DNA of 64,000 bases from Synchiropus splendidus (taxonomy: Eukaryota; Chordata; Actinopteri; Syngnathiformes; Callionymidae), in assembly GCF_027744825.2 (NCBI RefSeq), contig NC_071340.1:4466501-4530500 (forward strand), written 5' to 3'. The translations under genes were made by a program, and so were the position numbers. This document shows, piece after piece, positions 23,421 through 35,300 of the stretch; position 1 is the stretch's first letter; every line of letters begins with the position of its first letter. The notes below the pieces were generated by a model. It searched no databases. It worked only from the letters and a program-made list of their open reading frames with translations, and had not been told where the DNA came from.

Positions 23421-24503
23421 AGGTCATGCCGCTGACGGTTTGGCTCAACATTCAGATCACTGTCACGATCTAAGCCAAACAAGCGATTGTGGTAATTCAT
23501 GATTCTTATCCTAATATTTGTCAGAGGGAGGCCCGAGCAGTGGCTCCTCTTCCCTGTTCTGTTGGGGACACATCAATTGCACTCACGCAGAACTGTTTAA
23601 GTACTACAAGCACAGTTTTATTAAATGTCAAATATTGTGATATAATGTACATTTTTTTCAAATTTTTGAAGAAATGTGATGACTTTGGACTGAAGGGCCC
23701 TTTGAAGGTTCAGAATCATGTCAATGTCTAGAACATGAATTAATGATCACAGTTTATTTTGCCTGTATACCGTATAATTACATATTCTGTATAGCTGCTG
23801 TTACGTCCGAGGATGGAAAGGAGCAGAATGGAGAAAATATAAATATAAAGCTTTCTACTTCAAACTTTGAAACACTCTTATTTGCAATTATAACTCTTCC
23901 AAAGATTCATGGTAACTGACATTACTGATAACAGATGCACAGGGCGAGTGAATACAGGATTTAAAGGTTGCACATTACTTGAGTATGATCATACACTACG
24001 GGCGCAGTCCATTTTGAAACTGATATGCAGGTCTACACTGCATATCCGCAAAAATAGATGTCACCACCAGCTCAAACCAAACCCTGTGCTTCAGGCTTGA
24101 TAGATTTCTGTTTTGCACTGAATCTTTGATATACGTGATGAGTTGGCAGTGTTAATTTAACAATGTGTTCTAACACAGTCACTAGTTACCCGCTGTCAGT
24201 ACCTTCACATGAAAGTCATGTTACTTGATCATGTTCATTTCCTGAATGATAGTAAATAAACCAAAAGGACAACAGAAATAAAATCAGTTAATGTTGGTGA
24301 ATTATGTTTAACTAAATGATGTGACATTGAATAAGAAATTGAGGAACCCAAGTTCAGGCAACAGCGTTAATGAAATGAAGAACTACCTGAGACCATGTTT
24401 TTTGACTGAATAATTTTCCGGGAGAAACTGATCATCTCTACACACAGACACATGCTGTATTCAGCATCTCTAATGCATTCACAGACCGAGATTCAATAAC
24501 ACA
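23421..24503. other. No gene seen
   Basis: AT-rich sequence before the solo LTR; no recognisable open frame. Confidence 0.5.
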
Positions 24504-24508
24504 CTTTT

Positions 24509-25263
24509 TGTCATAATGGTGGCTGATGGACCCAAGTGCAGGAAGTGTTGGTCGGCAGAAGGCACGGGAGACAAGGTTAAATGACAAAGATTTATTCGTT
24601 GGAACGAACAAATAAATACAGGCGGACAAATAACTAGAAACTAAAGACGTCGGGAACCAAAACGTGGAACAACACACAGGGAACGGGGAGGAATCTGAAA
24701 AACAAGAGAGGCGGATTAGAATCAACGACCTACTATCTAAATCGGAGAACAGAAAACACACACCCGGAGTAAAGCTCAACATGGTGGTGGCACTAATCTG
24801 AAAGCGCTCTGCGGTGGCAGCTAATCACACTCATGAGAGGTAAACTGACGAATCTATATAACTAAAAGTGAGGCTTAAATAACAAGCTCACAACGCGGTC
24901 TGAATTGGAAGATGGAAGGAAAGACAAAAGCGGAGCAGGAAGAATGAGGAAAAATCAGGATACGGCTGAAATAGAAATCAAGCGCGCAGGGAGAATTTAG
25001 AAAAGATCCGGGAGGAAAGTGAACACACGGGAGTCTTGGGAGAGTTTTACCTTGACTACGCAAGAAGCAGCAATCTGGCAAACAGGGCTGACGTTGACAG
25101 GTTTATATCCTTGAGGAGTCTGATGAGGAGATTAATGCCAGTTGTGTTGCCAGTGAAGCTAGAGACAAAGCAGGAACAGGAAACAAAGGCAACCGGCGGT
25201 AACGAAATAAAAGCACGAGAGAAAAATACAAAAAGTAACAGACAATAAAGTGCAGACATGACA
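24509..25263 (-). mobile_element. Solo LTR with perfect 5-bp TSD
   Basis: The 755-bp block begins TGTCATAATGG and ends CAGACATGACA, giving the TG..CA termini of an LTR. It is flanked on both sides by CTTTT (24504-24508 and 25264-25268), an exact 5-bp target duplication typical of Ty3/Gypsy-type integration. No gag or pol lies next to it, so it is a solo LTR left by recombination. Its reverse complement start (TGTCATGTCTGCACTTT) matches that of the LTR at 54899-55521, so both belong to one family and lie in the reverse direction. Confidence 0.88.
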
Positions 25264-25689
25264 CTTTTTCATCAAAGATTCCTGTTGACCTAAGCAATAC
25301 ATCAGTGCCCATAACACAGTGAAGGAAGAAGTGTGGAAAGGTGCGAAAGTGAAAGTTCCAATGTAGGAAGACAACTGACTCTACTCACAGCTCTCCACCT
25401 CCCGCGTTCACATAACACCAAAACTTAAAAGCTGTCCACTTCACATTTTACAGTTAATTGTCAGCCTAAAATATTATACTAAATAAAATTAAAACAAGTT
25501 ATTTTTCTGCTGCCCACAATCTCTGCACCGTGCAGCTTATTTGCAAGTCTTTGATGTTACATTATGACCATTGGAAAACAGTGTTGATGAAAAATAAGTA
25601 GTCAGTATACAAATGAAGAAAGCTACAATCGGCTATGTAAATTTTATCAGTAGGGCTAACAGTGGTTGCCATCACACTAGAAGTAATGC

Positions 25690-25850
25690 AGGATCTTGTC
25701 GCTCTCAGAAAGCCACGTCTGGCCTGATGGCCTTCTGTTGGCCACCACTGCCACAGAACATTGAATCACTCTGGGCTTTGTGTAAAAAGAGAGAGCATCA
25801 ACCTCAGTTCAACCTTGTAGCACAATGAGTCGGTGGGGTTTGCATAATCC
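25690..25850 (+). repeat. Dispersed repeat, copy 1
   Basis: Shares CACTCTGGGCTTTGTGTA (25768-25785), CCTTGTAGCACAATGAGT (25813-25830), CAAAGACACTCCC and GGGGGTCACT with 30660-30810, in the same orientation. The family was not recognised. It may be tied to the coding-like fragment that follows at 26010. Confidence 0.65.
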
Positions 25851-26009
25851 AAAGACACTCCCACAACAAGTAGGGGGTCACTTCAGCGGATGGAACCAGC
25901 TGGGATGGAAACTTTTGAATGGCTATGACTGCATGACTTGGCTTCAGACATATTACTCCACTGCTTTAGACCCACTCTGGTATGTCAAAGGTTGTTGTCT
26001 TGTTACAGA

Positions 26010-26280
26010 TCGACAGCGATGTCATAGATGTGATGACAGATGAGGAACTAGGACCGTATATCACCAGTTACGGGGTGATTGTTGATTGTTTTCTATAGAT
26101 TTCAAATTTGACATTCGTGATTGTAGCCATAATCTTGTACCCGTTGACCTCACAGTGGGCCAGCTATGCGAAAGTTCTAAGGCTAAATATGTCATCATTA
26201 GCTCTCATAATGATGATGACTCACCAGACTCTGAGCGCATATTACAAGAAGATGAACTGGTAATGTCTGTTTTTTTTGTT
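26010..26280 (+). pseudogene. Coding-like fragment, unknown transposon-associated protein
   Basis: After a plausible splice acceptor (CTTGTTACAG, ending at 26010) an open stretch reads DSDVIDVMTDEELGPYITSY (acidic) and stops near 26097. A second frame (26086-26301) carries KFDIRDCSHNLVPVDLTVGQ followed by SHNDDDSPDSERILQEDELV. The acidic, serine-rich composition and the acceptor suggest a decayed exon of a multi-copy fish gene family of the HECT-like sort seen at 51.7-54.5 kb, but the link is weak. Confidence 0.35.
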
Positions 26281-27325
26281 TTTTTTTCACTGCTTCCCTG
26301 ACACCTTAGACATTTAAAATAAAAGTAATAAATAAGTAAGTAATACGTAATAAATAAATAAGGTCTGCCTTGATGTAATATATCTCTAAATCTGGAATAT
26401 GTGCAACTAGGTAAGTAGAAAGTGAAAGAATGTTAATCAGGCTATGTGGCCTACACTAGCCCACAAGACACACATTAGCATGTTTCACGGTTTAGAGATA
26501 CAGATATGTTGTGATGTAAATACAACCAGCTTCTGAAAACACACTGAATGTAATGAAGTATCAAGACACCTTCAAATTGAAAAACATACAGAATATTTAT
26601 TCATCATTAAATAAAGCTGCTGTCACTGCTGCTTCCTGTGACACACATTTGTCGTCAATATTTCTCATTCCATCACAAATGCAATGCAATTTACATGCAA
26701 TATTTATTATCGCAGCAAGAGGAAATTTACTATAATAAATTACAGTTTCACACAAAATCTGAAATCAGATAGTAGTCTGCCGGGGGAATCGTAAGTACAG
26801 TATACATAGTATATATTTACTCTCTTGCCATCTACAGCTATGAGACAAGTCCATTTTGTTCAACGCATCTACTGCGCTGATCTTCTAACTTCTCATCTCG
26901 GACAATGCTGAAAGAATAAGAACACAGCGACTGAGTTGAAGAGACCATGATTTTGATGCAAATGTGATGGGTTGAAAATGTATCGAATTTTAATTGGTTT
27001 TGCCTAGTGGTGTCGCGAAGGGGGTGCTCTGCCTTTATGCCTCATTCTGTCTGAAACTGAGTGTTTCAGTCCTCATCTTTGCTTTATACACCAGATACTA
27101 ACTCAATATTTCTTTCTGTGTCAAAGTTTATAGTGAAGAAATTCGGTAGTGATTGAGTCAATTATGTCGGTGTTCATTGGACAGAAATATGTGATGGTCA
27201 TTCGTTATATCAAAACAGTTAGCCATTGTTAATTAGCATCACAACATTGTGGGGGCAACATTGTGTCACATGGCCAGCATATGCTGACGTGAGAGATCGT
27301 GTTGTCAATACGCTGTAGTGGTTCT
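26281..27325. other. No gene seen
   Basis: AT-rich with AAATAAGT-like repetition near 26320-26362. No recognised coding sequence. Confidence 0.5.
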
Positions 27326-27620
27326 GTTATGTTCCATGTTTTCTTGTGCTTTTATTTTGTTATTTCCTGTTTTCGTGTCTGTAGCGTCCTATTCCTTTGT
27401 TCCCTCCAGCTTCATGGCAGCGCAGCTGGAGCTCGTCCGATCATCAAGCTTGCTGATTTCTACATCTGGGTTCCAGTCTGCGCTTCCAGATGGTTGTTCC
27501 ACGTCCTCCGGTGAAGTTCCTCTCGAGATCTGTTTCTGTAGCATTCTTTGTAAACTTGGATTGTGCGTGCCTTCCCGCTTCCGCTTCCTCGGCTCTATGT
27601 CATACGTGCTCTGCCCTCTC
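27326..27620 (+). mobile_element. LTR fragment, same family as 45324-45895
   Basis: Begins TGTTATGTTCC and follows the 45324 LTR in order: TGCTTTTATTTTGTTA, TTCATGGCAGCGCAGCTGGA, CGATCATCAA, TGGGTTCCAGTCTGCGCTTC, CCAGATGGTTGTTCC. Similarity fades after about 27600 and no terminal CA or target duplication was found, so the 3' part is lost or replaced. Confidence 0.65.
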
Positions 27621-27768
27621 ACGGGCTTCGCTATTGGTTACCTCCACCCCGAGGCCCCGCCTTGCTCCTAAGAATTGGATGATTAACTCTCCGCCATGGT
27701 AGGCTCCACCTGTCCCATAAAAACCCCCTGTAGCTGCTAGTCGCCCTCCTTTTTTACTGAGCCTGAGC

Positions 27769-27984
27769 TTGTCATCATCACCATCGGGTGTTTTTGTTGG
27801 AGTGTCATTACTTCGAGATGATTCGTCTGCGCTGGGCGCCATCTGTAAGGGTGAGTTGCCGTCATACGACGTTCATGACGCTTGTTTCAGCTGTCTAGGG
27901 TTGAGACACCTGCTGGAACTTAATTCCTGTCCTGCTTGTCTGGCACTTCCCGGCGAGGAGCGAGATAAGCGGGCGGCCTCCTAG
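27769..27984 (+). pseudogene. Possible DIRS-like ORF1 (gag) N-terminal piece
   Basis: The open frame carries HDACFSCLGLRHLLELNSC followed by PACLALPGEERDKRAAS. The cysteine spacing C-x2-C...C-x2-C after a His-Asp resembles the N-terminal gag-like ORF of DIRS elements in fish. A stop follows at 27982, after which a proline/basic-rich stretch continues in frame for a short way. No RT or recombinase lies next to it. A chance resemblance cannot be excluded. Confidence 0.45.
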
Positions 27985-28170
27985 CCGACAGGGGAGAAGG
28001 CTCTGTCTGTCTCCCCTCCCCCGGCCGTGCCAAGGAAGGCCAAAGTTAAATCCGTGCCCAGAGAAGCCGTGGGAAGAGTACAATGAGGCAGATGAGAGGA
28101 GGGTGTTCAAAGAGGAGGACCCGGACCAGCGCAGAGCCAGACCCAGAACCCTAATCACGCCTGTGGAGCG

Positions 28171-28720
28171 TCTAGCGTTTAGAGATTTTCAATAGGAAAT
28201 AGAAGAGAAGAATATATATTTACAGAGAAAAGTAGAAGAAGAATATATATTCGCGCTTCAGTTGCTTACATCGAGTTGCTTACTGTAGACAGATGTTCGC
28301 CAGAGGACAGACCCCGGGTACTGGGTGTCCTGTATTTTGCCACTGATCTGGACCAACAGATCATTCAACTGGCGGCGGTTCCGCCTGAAGTACCGCTCAA
28401 AGTGGCTGCATCCAGGCAACGCCGCTGGAGGAGGTGGTTAAATTCACCAGTGTGAGCGGCTCTGGCGAATACTACAAGACGTTTTTTTTCCATGTTTTTA
28501 TTTCATAAGTAGCGATAGTTTGAGCACTGGCTGCGGCATTTTCAATCCCCCGTCCATAACAACTAGAGACCACGCCCCCCGGTGAGTGACCTACTTTGGC
28601 AACGTGTTTGAATCAGGTAGGTGACAACTAATCACAACCTGAGCAAGGGTGTACAGTCGGGAGCAGAAAGAACCACAGGAGTGGACTTGACATCCATGCC
28701 CAAAACAAAACTGGGCTCCT
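28171..28720. other. No gene seen
   Basis: Contains a local duplication: AGAAGAATATATATTTACAG (28205-28224) and AGAAGAATATATATTCGCGC (28237-28256). The rest is unrecognised. Confidence 0.45.
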
Positions 28721-28724
28721 CAAT

Positions 28725-29075
28725 GCGCAGAGCATGCGTGCTAAGCACCACTTGGGCAGACCACTCGGACAAAAAGGTATGAACTACGGAACGATGATCA
28801 AAGAAGGATTGAAATATGAGCTAGACAAGTGCAGTCTTGATACCTCACTTTCACGATTGAACATCCTGGCACTGACATCAGAGTCATGTCGTGTTCTGAT
28901 TTTTGCCTCCATGAATCACCATTTAAACTACCACAACGACTCGCAACATTCATTAATATCTGAAAACTATTGATGGTGACCAGACGTTAGTTACTCAAAG
29001 TGCAAAGTGAGATCCCAAACAATTCGAGCACAAACAAGGCTTTTCTATTGATCTGGAGTTACTGTCCAGAACTTG
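28725..29075 (+). repeat. Dispersed repeat, copy 2
   Basis: Partner of 23040-23420, same direction. It abuts the decayed gag-like frame at about 29076. Confidence 0.7.
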
Positions 29076-29172
29076 ATCACGCTGAGCACGGAGTGAGTGG
29101 CGTTCCCCGAGACATGATCACGCCGCGCCCGGTTTGACGAGCCGATGACGGTCCAAGTCTTCAGACCGCGAC

Positions 29173-29985
29173 TCACATCCGCATATACATCAGCGATGAG
29201 AGAGAGGGACAGAGACTCAGCAAACGCGGAATCAGTAAAGTTGTCATTAGCAACGGAATCAATGAAGGCGTTGACTGGGGTACAATTATTATTTTCTCGA
29301 AAGGAAGCGGAGAACATAATTCTGCTGATGTTGGAGGAATTAGGAGCACAAACCTTTTTGGTGGAGACGAGGGGAAGACGGGGACCCCTGGGACCGATTG
29401 AACAGGCACGGATGGTGTGGCCCGGTTGAATCCTGGCTTACCAGCATAAGCCTCCGGCATTAGGATGGTCGGTTCACGTCCGCTGGTAACAGGGTGTGCT
29501 GGGTTGACTACAGAGGTCGCTGCAGAGGCTGGCGCGGAGGCCCCAGATTCAGTGGAGGAGACAGACAAACGATTCAAAACAGAAGACATACTCTGCAGTT
29601 GGTCCAGGACGCTCTGAGTCTGAGTCTTTCAAGAGGGGTTATCCTCAAGCCCTGAACGCTGGTCTGCCACAGTTGTTGCTGGAGATAAATAGTAAATGGT
29701 AGAAACAGAAACAGAGCGAGGAAGAACGAGAAACTAAGGAAGCGGCTGAACTGGAATTCGAGCGCACACAAGATTTAGAAAAGTCAGGGAATGGAACAAG
29801 AGCCTGGAAGTTTTGGAAGAGATTACCGTCACGGAGTGCAAAGCAACCATCTGGCAACAAGAGCTGGCGTACACGGGTTCGTGTCCTTGGGAGGCTTAAT
29901 CAACACGTGAACGCCAACTGTGTTCAAAGTAAAGCATGAGACAAATCACGGAAAAATACAAAATGAACAAAGTGCGGACATGACA
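29173..29985 (-). mobile_element. Gypsy-type LTR (partial) and gag N-terminus
   Basis: Read in reverse, the block starts TGTCATGTCCGCACTTTG at 29985, the same start as the LTRs at 24509-25263 and 54899-55521, and keeps the internal CCAGATGGTTGCTTTGC (about 29850). Downstream an ORF (29173-29589) begins SSVLNRLSVSSTESGASAP and holds SGREPTILMPEAYAGKPGF, which fits the start of a Ty3/Gypsy gag. The frame then degenerates. No protease, RT or second LTR is present, so this is a 5' LTR plus gag start. Confidence 0.6.
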
Positions 29986-30149
29986 GGGCCAACGCTATTG
30001 GTAGCGTGAGCCACGAAAAAAAAAAAAAATATATATATATATATATACATATGTAAAATAAATGGCACACACATTTCTATCTGCGCCACTTGATATTTCA
30101 AGGAGGATCACGGTAAAAAGTATGAATTTGAAAAATGCATGCACAAATA

Positions 30150-30225
30150 CATATGTCGGACGAGAACCAGCAACCTCCTGACACAGGGATGTTCTTTAAC
30201 CACTATACTGCCGTTATGTCACATG
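30150..30225 (-). repeat. tRNA-like SINE head (degenerate)
   Basis: On the reverse strand, GCAGTATAGTGGTTAAAGAA resembles a box A region and GGTTGCTGGTTCTCGTCCGA a box B region, spaced as in a tRNA gene. No intact cloverleaf is evident and no SINE body or tail was identified. An AT dinucleotide run lies at 30030-30047. Most likely a SINE 5' remnant. Confidence 0.45.
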
Positions 30226-30270
30226 ACCAGCTGTACAGGTGAGCCTTACAGCCTAACATATTTGTAGGAT

Positions 30271-30522
30271 TTGGCTCATTTCAGAAACACTGTCAAACAT
30301 TGTGACTCTTCGCCTCTTATCGGTTGGCCACCCCTGCAGTATATCCTTAAAGAGCATGCTGCCCTGTACATGAGAAGACATTCTGGATCAGACCATCGCT
30401 TTGTACAGGACAATGATCCAAAACACTCTGGATGCGCTGCTGGAGCATGCATGGCATCTGAAGGGATCAACTGTGTCAAAACTTCACAGGGGTCACTGGA
30501 CATGAATGAGTGCATCTATTAA
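30271..30522 (+). pseudogene. Tc1/mariner-like transposase fragment
   Basis: The 83-residue frame contains [13 protein letters not shown] (near 30396-30435), the conserved block around the second catalytic Asp of Tc1/mariner transposases. It is followed by a segment aligning with the run before the third acidic residue ([12 protein letters not shown]). DDE catalysis would need upstream and downstream residues that are absent or altered. A short AAAAT microsatellite (30520-30545) follows directly. No terminal repeats were found. Confidence 0.6.
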
Positions 30523-30659
30523 AATAAAATAAAATAAAATAAAAATAATGGTACATTGAGCTTTTGTATTACAATTAAAAGCTACTGACACAATGGCACC
30601 CTTATCACACTCTGGAGTCTCAAAACACGAGCAAAGTTGGTGTGAGACCAGCTTTCATT

Positions 30660-30810
30660 AGTCACTCTGGGCTTTGTGTATGAAGAGAAAGCACCTCTTC
30701 AGTTTGCACCTTGTAGCACAATGAGTAGGGGGAGTATACATTATTCAAAGACACTCCCTCAAGAAGAGGGGGGTCACTCCAGCGACTGGAACTCTGCTGG
30801 GAGTCTGCTG
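30660..30810 (+). repeat. Dispersed repeat, copy 2
   Basis: Partner of 25690-25850. Shares CACTCTGGGCTTTGTGTA, CCTTGTAGCACAATGAGT and CAAAGACACTCCCTC with it. The TCTGCTGGGAGTCTGCTGG stretch beyond is a short tandem duplication specific to this copy. Confidence 0.65.
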
Positions 30811-30849
30811 GAACTGTGCTGGGAGGGGTACCACTGAACTGCTCCAACT

Positions 30850-32346
30850 GTTACCAAGCAGATCATGTGACAATAAATAAAGACTTTTCAAAGTGATTAA
30901 TCATGAATCACATCTGATGTCTTAGTTTGCTTCACATCTTGCCGCACTACATTCAATGATGGGCCTGTGCCATCAAGCACTCCCCCTGCATCACTTGACT
31001 AATATAAAAATGATCTCTCGGTGACATTAAGGCTGTTAAACATTGTTGATGATATGAAATGCCAACTGTTTTTAATGGAACCAAAGGTACTGCATTCTTG
31101 TCTTAAGATGGATTTACAAATGAATAAGAGATGGACAGACTACGATCAGGCAACTCTGAGAAGCTCTTCAAAGAGTGTGGAGAAGGGATACCCAGATCAC
31201 AAAACACCTAAACACCTAATTATCATGTGGTTTAGGTTTAATTGATGCGCACTCATTGTATATACCCTAAAGTGATGTAACTCCACTGAGCGGATATGTT
31301 TTTAAGAGTTAGACTGTGTCCCCAGTGTGGTCCTTTTCTTACGAGCCTGTGAGTCATCTGAGGCAAATTAAATATTGTATCAGTCATCCAGTGCACCAGC
31401 TTCTTTAAGTGGGCACTTCACTGAAATGAATTACCACTACATACCGGCACATTTCTCTCCATCCATCCTTTGTTTCCAGTTATTGCTTCAGCCTACTTAG
31501 ACTCAAATTAACCTTTCACCATCAGAATCATACACAGCCCATGTGCAACCCTTTTGGCTGTGGGAAGGATATGAGAAGATAACAGAGCACTTTGCAAGTG
31601 CCCATACTCGTGTGATGGTCTTTAACTAATCTAGAGATTTCCGTGTCTTCTAAAATAACATTGGACCAGTGCTGAACACATGTCTACGTGTTTGACTGCA
31701 AAAAACAATGATTTGAAAAATGTACTTTAAAAAATGTGTATCTCTTCATATCTTATGTGTCTTTCTCCCGGGCCATGCCCACAGTGAGTTCTAAGGAGGA
31801 TATTTTCAGCCAGCCTCTACCGACAGCTGCTGTCAAGAACACCTCCCACACCAAACAGGAGCTTATCGCTGCACTATTAAATTCCATAGAATTGCAGACT
31901 TTTAAATCATTTGCAGCCAAAGTAGCTCTTCCTCATCTGTCCAACGTGACGTGCACCATCCCTTGTTGACATGAACATACACAGAGCGCCTGCTTTGCCG
32001 GACTGGAGTTTAGGAGGCTCCTTCAGATATAGTTACGTGACTATAAGTTCATCAAGATCCTTGATGAATTTAGAAAAAAGAAAAAAAAAACTGATCCCTT
32101 CACTTTTGTGACTATCCCTTTGATCGTTGAGTGTTCCTCCCACAAGAGATAACATGTTAGTTTAAGAGAAGATCTGGCTTCGAGGGAGTGAAAGATAAAG
32201 AGTTAACATTAAACCACTCCACATTAAATGAGAAGTCGCCAGTTGGTGGGGGTTAAACACGTGTCACAACTTCCAGTAGTATCTGTGTGACAAAGGCAAC
32301 AAGTCAAGTGACACATGCATGATGTGGGATGAAGTAACATTCTGGT
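30850..32346. other. No gene assigned
   Basis: A 77-residue frame at 31736-31969 contains a compositionally balanced stretch (NTSHTKQELIAALLNSIELQ, then FKSFAAKVALPHL), and a CCCACAG acceptor-like site lies at 31777-31783. It could be an exon remnant but matches nothing recognised. The rest is AT-rich. Confidence 0.35.
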
Positions 32347-35300
32347 TAGGGGTGTCCCAAATATATTTATGGAGTGTAACTGTAATTAATTATTGTAGTT
32401 TTAATTGTACTTTTAAGACAAAATACCATCAACAGTTGAGATTTGATTAGATCCACCCATGTGTCTGCCCCGACAAAGTAGGAGCTAGTACAACCCCACC
32501 CCTTGGGGGCGGCAAAAGCAGGTTAGAAATGTGGATCCAGAGGTCTCAACAACACCACCTGGGGAATCTCACACTCCAGGAATAGAAGGACACGTAAGTT
32601 AGTGACATTAGATCGGCATGGTTACCCCAAAGTTACAATTTGTTTATTCGGTCATATAATAAAATCTTTTCACATTGTCAAAAAACAATAAAAACTGCAG
32701 AGTACAACTGGGCTTAGTGGACCGCAGCAGCTGCTGGGGAAAGGGGGGAAGGAGGCCGTACACTAATCACCAGTAGCAAACCCGCCATCACTTCTGGGTC
32801 ATCTAAGCTGCAGAGAGAGAGAGACAGGGACAAGTACCAGCAGTGCCCCATCCAACTCCAATGCAGCCACACCGGCACTCCTATAACAGAAGCGAGGAGG
32901 GGATGCGAGGAGCCACTGCTCACTGTTACAGCGGGGCTAACAGCTCCACCTGAAAGCGAAAAACAAAAAGCTAAATTCTAAGCTAAATTCAAAACTAAGC
33001 TTTAATTCGATCAACCAGCAAAGGTATAGCTGCAGCAGACAACAGCAATAGGCCCACCTCAGCAGCAGCTATTCCAGCCACCGCTAAAATGAAAACAACA
33101 ACGAGCATTGAATGGAGCTGGTAACCAGCGAAAAGGATGTTCAGATGTTCGAACACTTGATACCCAAGCGCCGCTCTAGCTATGTGTATAGGCCGATCAG
33201 GGCTGTGCATAAACACCTGATCGCAGCCGAACGCCAGGAGGTGATGCTGCTACCTGGCTGCAAATTGCAACCTGCAGAAATTCAACGCGTTAATAAAGGC
33301 TCATCTGGTGACTCCCATTGGTTAAACGGGGAAGTGACCTCATTGGCCTGACCTGCCACATACACATTATTTTTATTGTAGTTAAAAGATGGTTTGAAAC
33401 TTGAATAATTGAGATTATGATATGAATAAAAAATAATCGTGATTATCATTGTTGGAATAATTGTCCAGCCCTATCCGACATGCTAACTTGTCTGGGAAGT
33501 TCAGATTTATTTACTTGTAACATGTAGTGCTTGCATTTATTCATGAGAAAATACGAAATAACTGTACCACACCTGTAGTTCTCAGTTAGGGCTAGTCTGA
33601 AACAAGCAATGTTTCAATCAATGTTGGATAACTTCGACCACTAATAAATTGATTTTATGTCCATAAGTGTGGCAAAAAACACACAGGTACGCTAGGCCGC
33701 AGTGTCAGCCAAAGACATGTCACAGCAATTTTTCCTCTTGGACAAGGATGTTGGTGCATTTTTTTCTTTGTATAAACATTGCTCTTACTTCCAGAGTGTT
33801 TGAACTTTGGAATGAATGAATGAAAGGTTAATTTTTATGTAATGATGATAAAGTCAAAATTCACAGACAAATAATCGAGAAAATAGATGGACAAACATAA
33901 ATATAGAATAGAAAATATAAAGATGTACTGACATTTAAACACACTTTGGACCATTATTGTCCTCCTGTTCCGTTCCATTTATTACTCTTTATTATGGGAC
34001 ACATATCATTCAACATATGACCTCCACAAGTCAAAGGAACAAGTGTCGTTTTTGAGGCTGGACTCACACGAGTTCGAAGTCTTGAGCCCGTCTCATCCAG
34101 TCCTCAGTATTTAAACTCGGTCTTGTCTTGATTCTGTGAGACTCCAGATTTTTTTTTTTCTTTTTCCAAACCCAGTCGTTAATTAATTACGAGTACAACT
34201 ACAACTAGCAGTACTGCCACTATTATTATTATCATTCATTCATTCATTCATCCTTGTTGCGGGGGAATGCTGGATCACAGGGGTGCCCAGCATTCCCCGC
34301 AACAAGGATGCCCATCACAGTACTATTATTATTATTACGTGGGAAGAACACTATCTACCGTACTTAAAATTGTGAGAAGTTCTGCAGTTGAACGTTACCT
34401 ACATGCATGTTAATATTGTTGAGTGCTCTCTTTATGAAATTTAATGACATAAACAGAAGAGAGGATGAAAAATAATTCGTCTGGTCTGGGCACAACACTC
34501 AGCATCCCCCCTGTCTGTGTATGTGTGTATGCTTTTGAACATATTTTTACATTGCAAATTTCAACATTTAACCTCTTTATTCTTCAAATTACAGTGCTTT
34601 ACTCACAAATTATTGTGAGAAAATAAGTAATAATATAGTAATAATATAAGTAGCAATATATTCAGTTTCATTCCCATCTTGGTCCTTGTCACCTTCATGA
34701 CTTGATCTCGGGAAGAATGACAGTGGAAAGATTGGCATATTGTTAAAATTTGAGATCTGATCAATCCCAGTGCAGTTTTCCAGTGTATTACTGGATGCTA
34801 GTAAAGTGCTGGTTTCTTTGTGATAGCTAAGAGAGTAATCGAGCGTTTTCGACTGGGCAAAAAGGTAACCCCCCAAAGTTTGTTCCCCCATCGACATCGG
34901 CAAATATGATAAAGTAATAGGAAGTGTTGCCTCCAGCGTGGTTGACTCAAATTTCCCCAAATTGATTCCAAGCAAATATTATGCAGCTCGTGTTCACATG
35001 ACTGTGGCCTGCAGTAACAACAGCATGGTATTCACATTTACAACCATGGAGGAGTGAAAATGACAGCATGAGATCACTTCCAGATGTTCAAGTGCAACCT
35101 GAGCCAAAAATATGAAGAAAGAAGACATCTCCTGTGTTAAAACACAGGCGAGGACAAACATCTGCAGCCACATGCACAGGGGAGTACACTGCCCCCCATA
35201 TGGTGCCTTTGTGCCAGTACACCGCAACCACCACCCAGTGCTGCTGTCGCCCACTCCAATGTACGGGTGTTCACATTTGTTGCACTTAGAACACAACATG

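Noticed and set aside
32347..33475. A hAT element bounded by TAGGGGTG and CAGCCCTA
   Set aside because: The ends are only loosely similar and the flanks (ATTCTGGT and TCCGACAT) do not form a duplication.
34610..34975. A 121-residue reverse open frame as a gene
   Set aside because: No family motif, AT-rich context, no splice or promoter signals; most likely chance.
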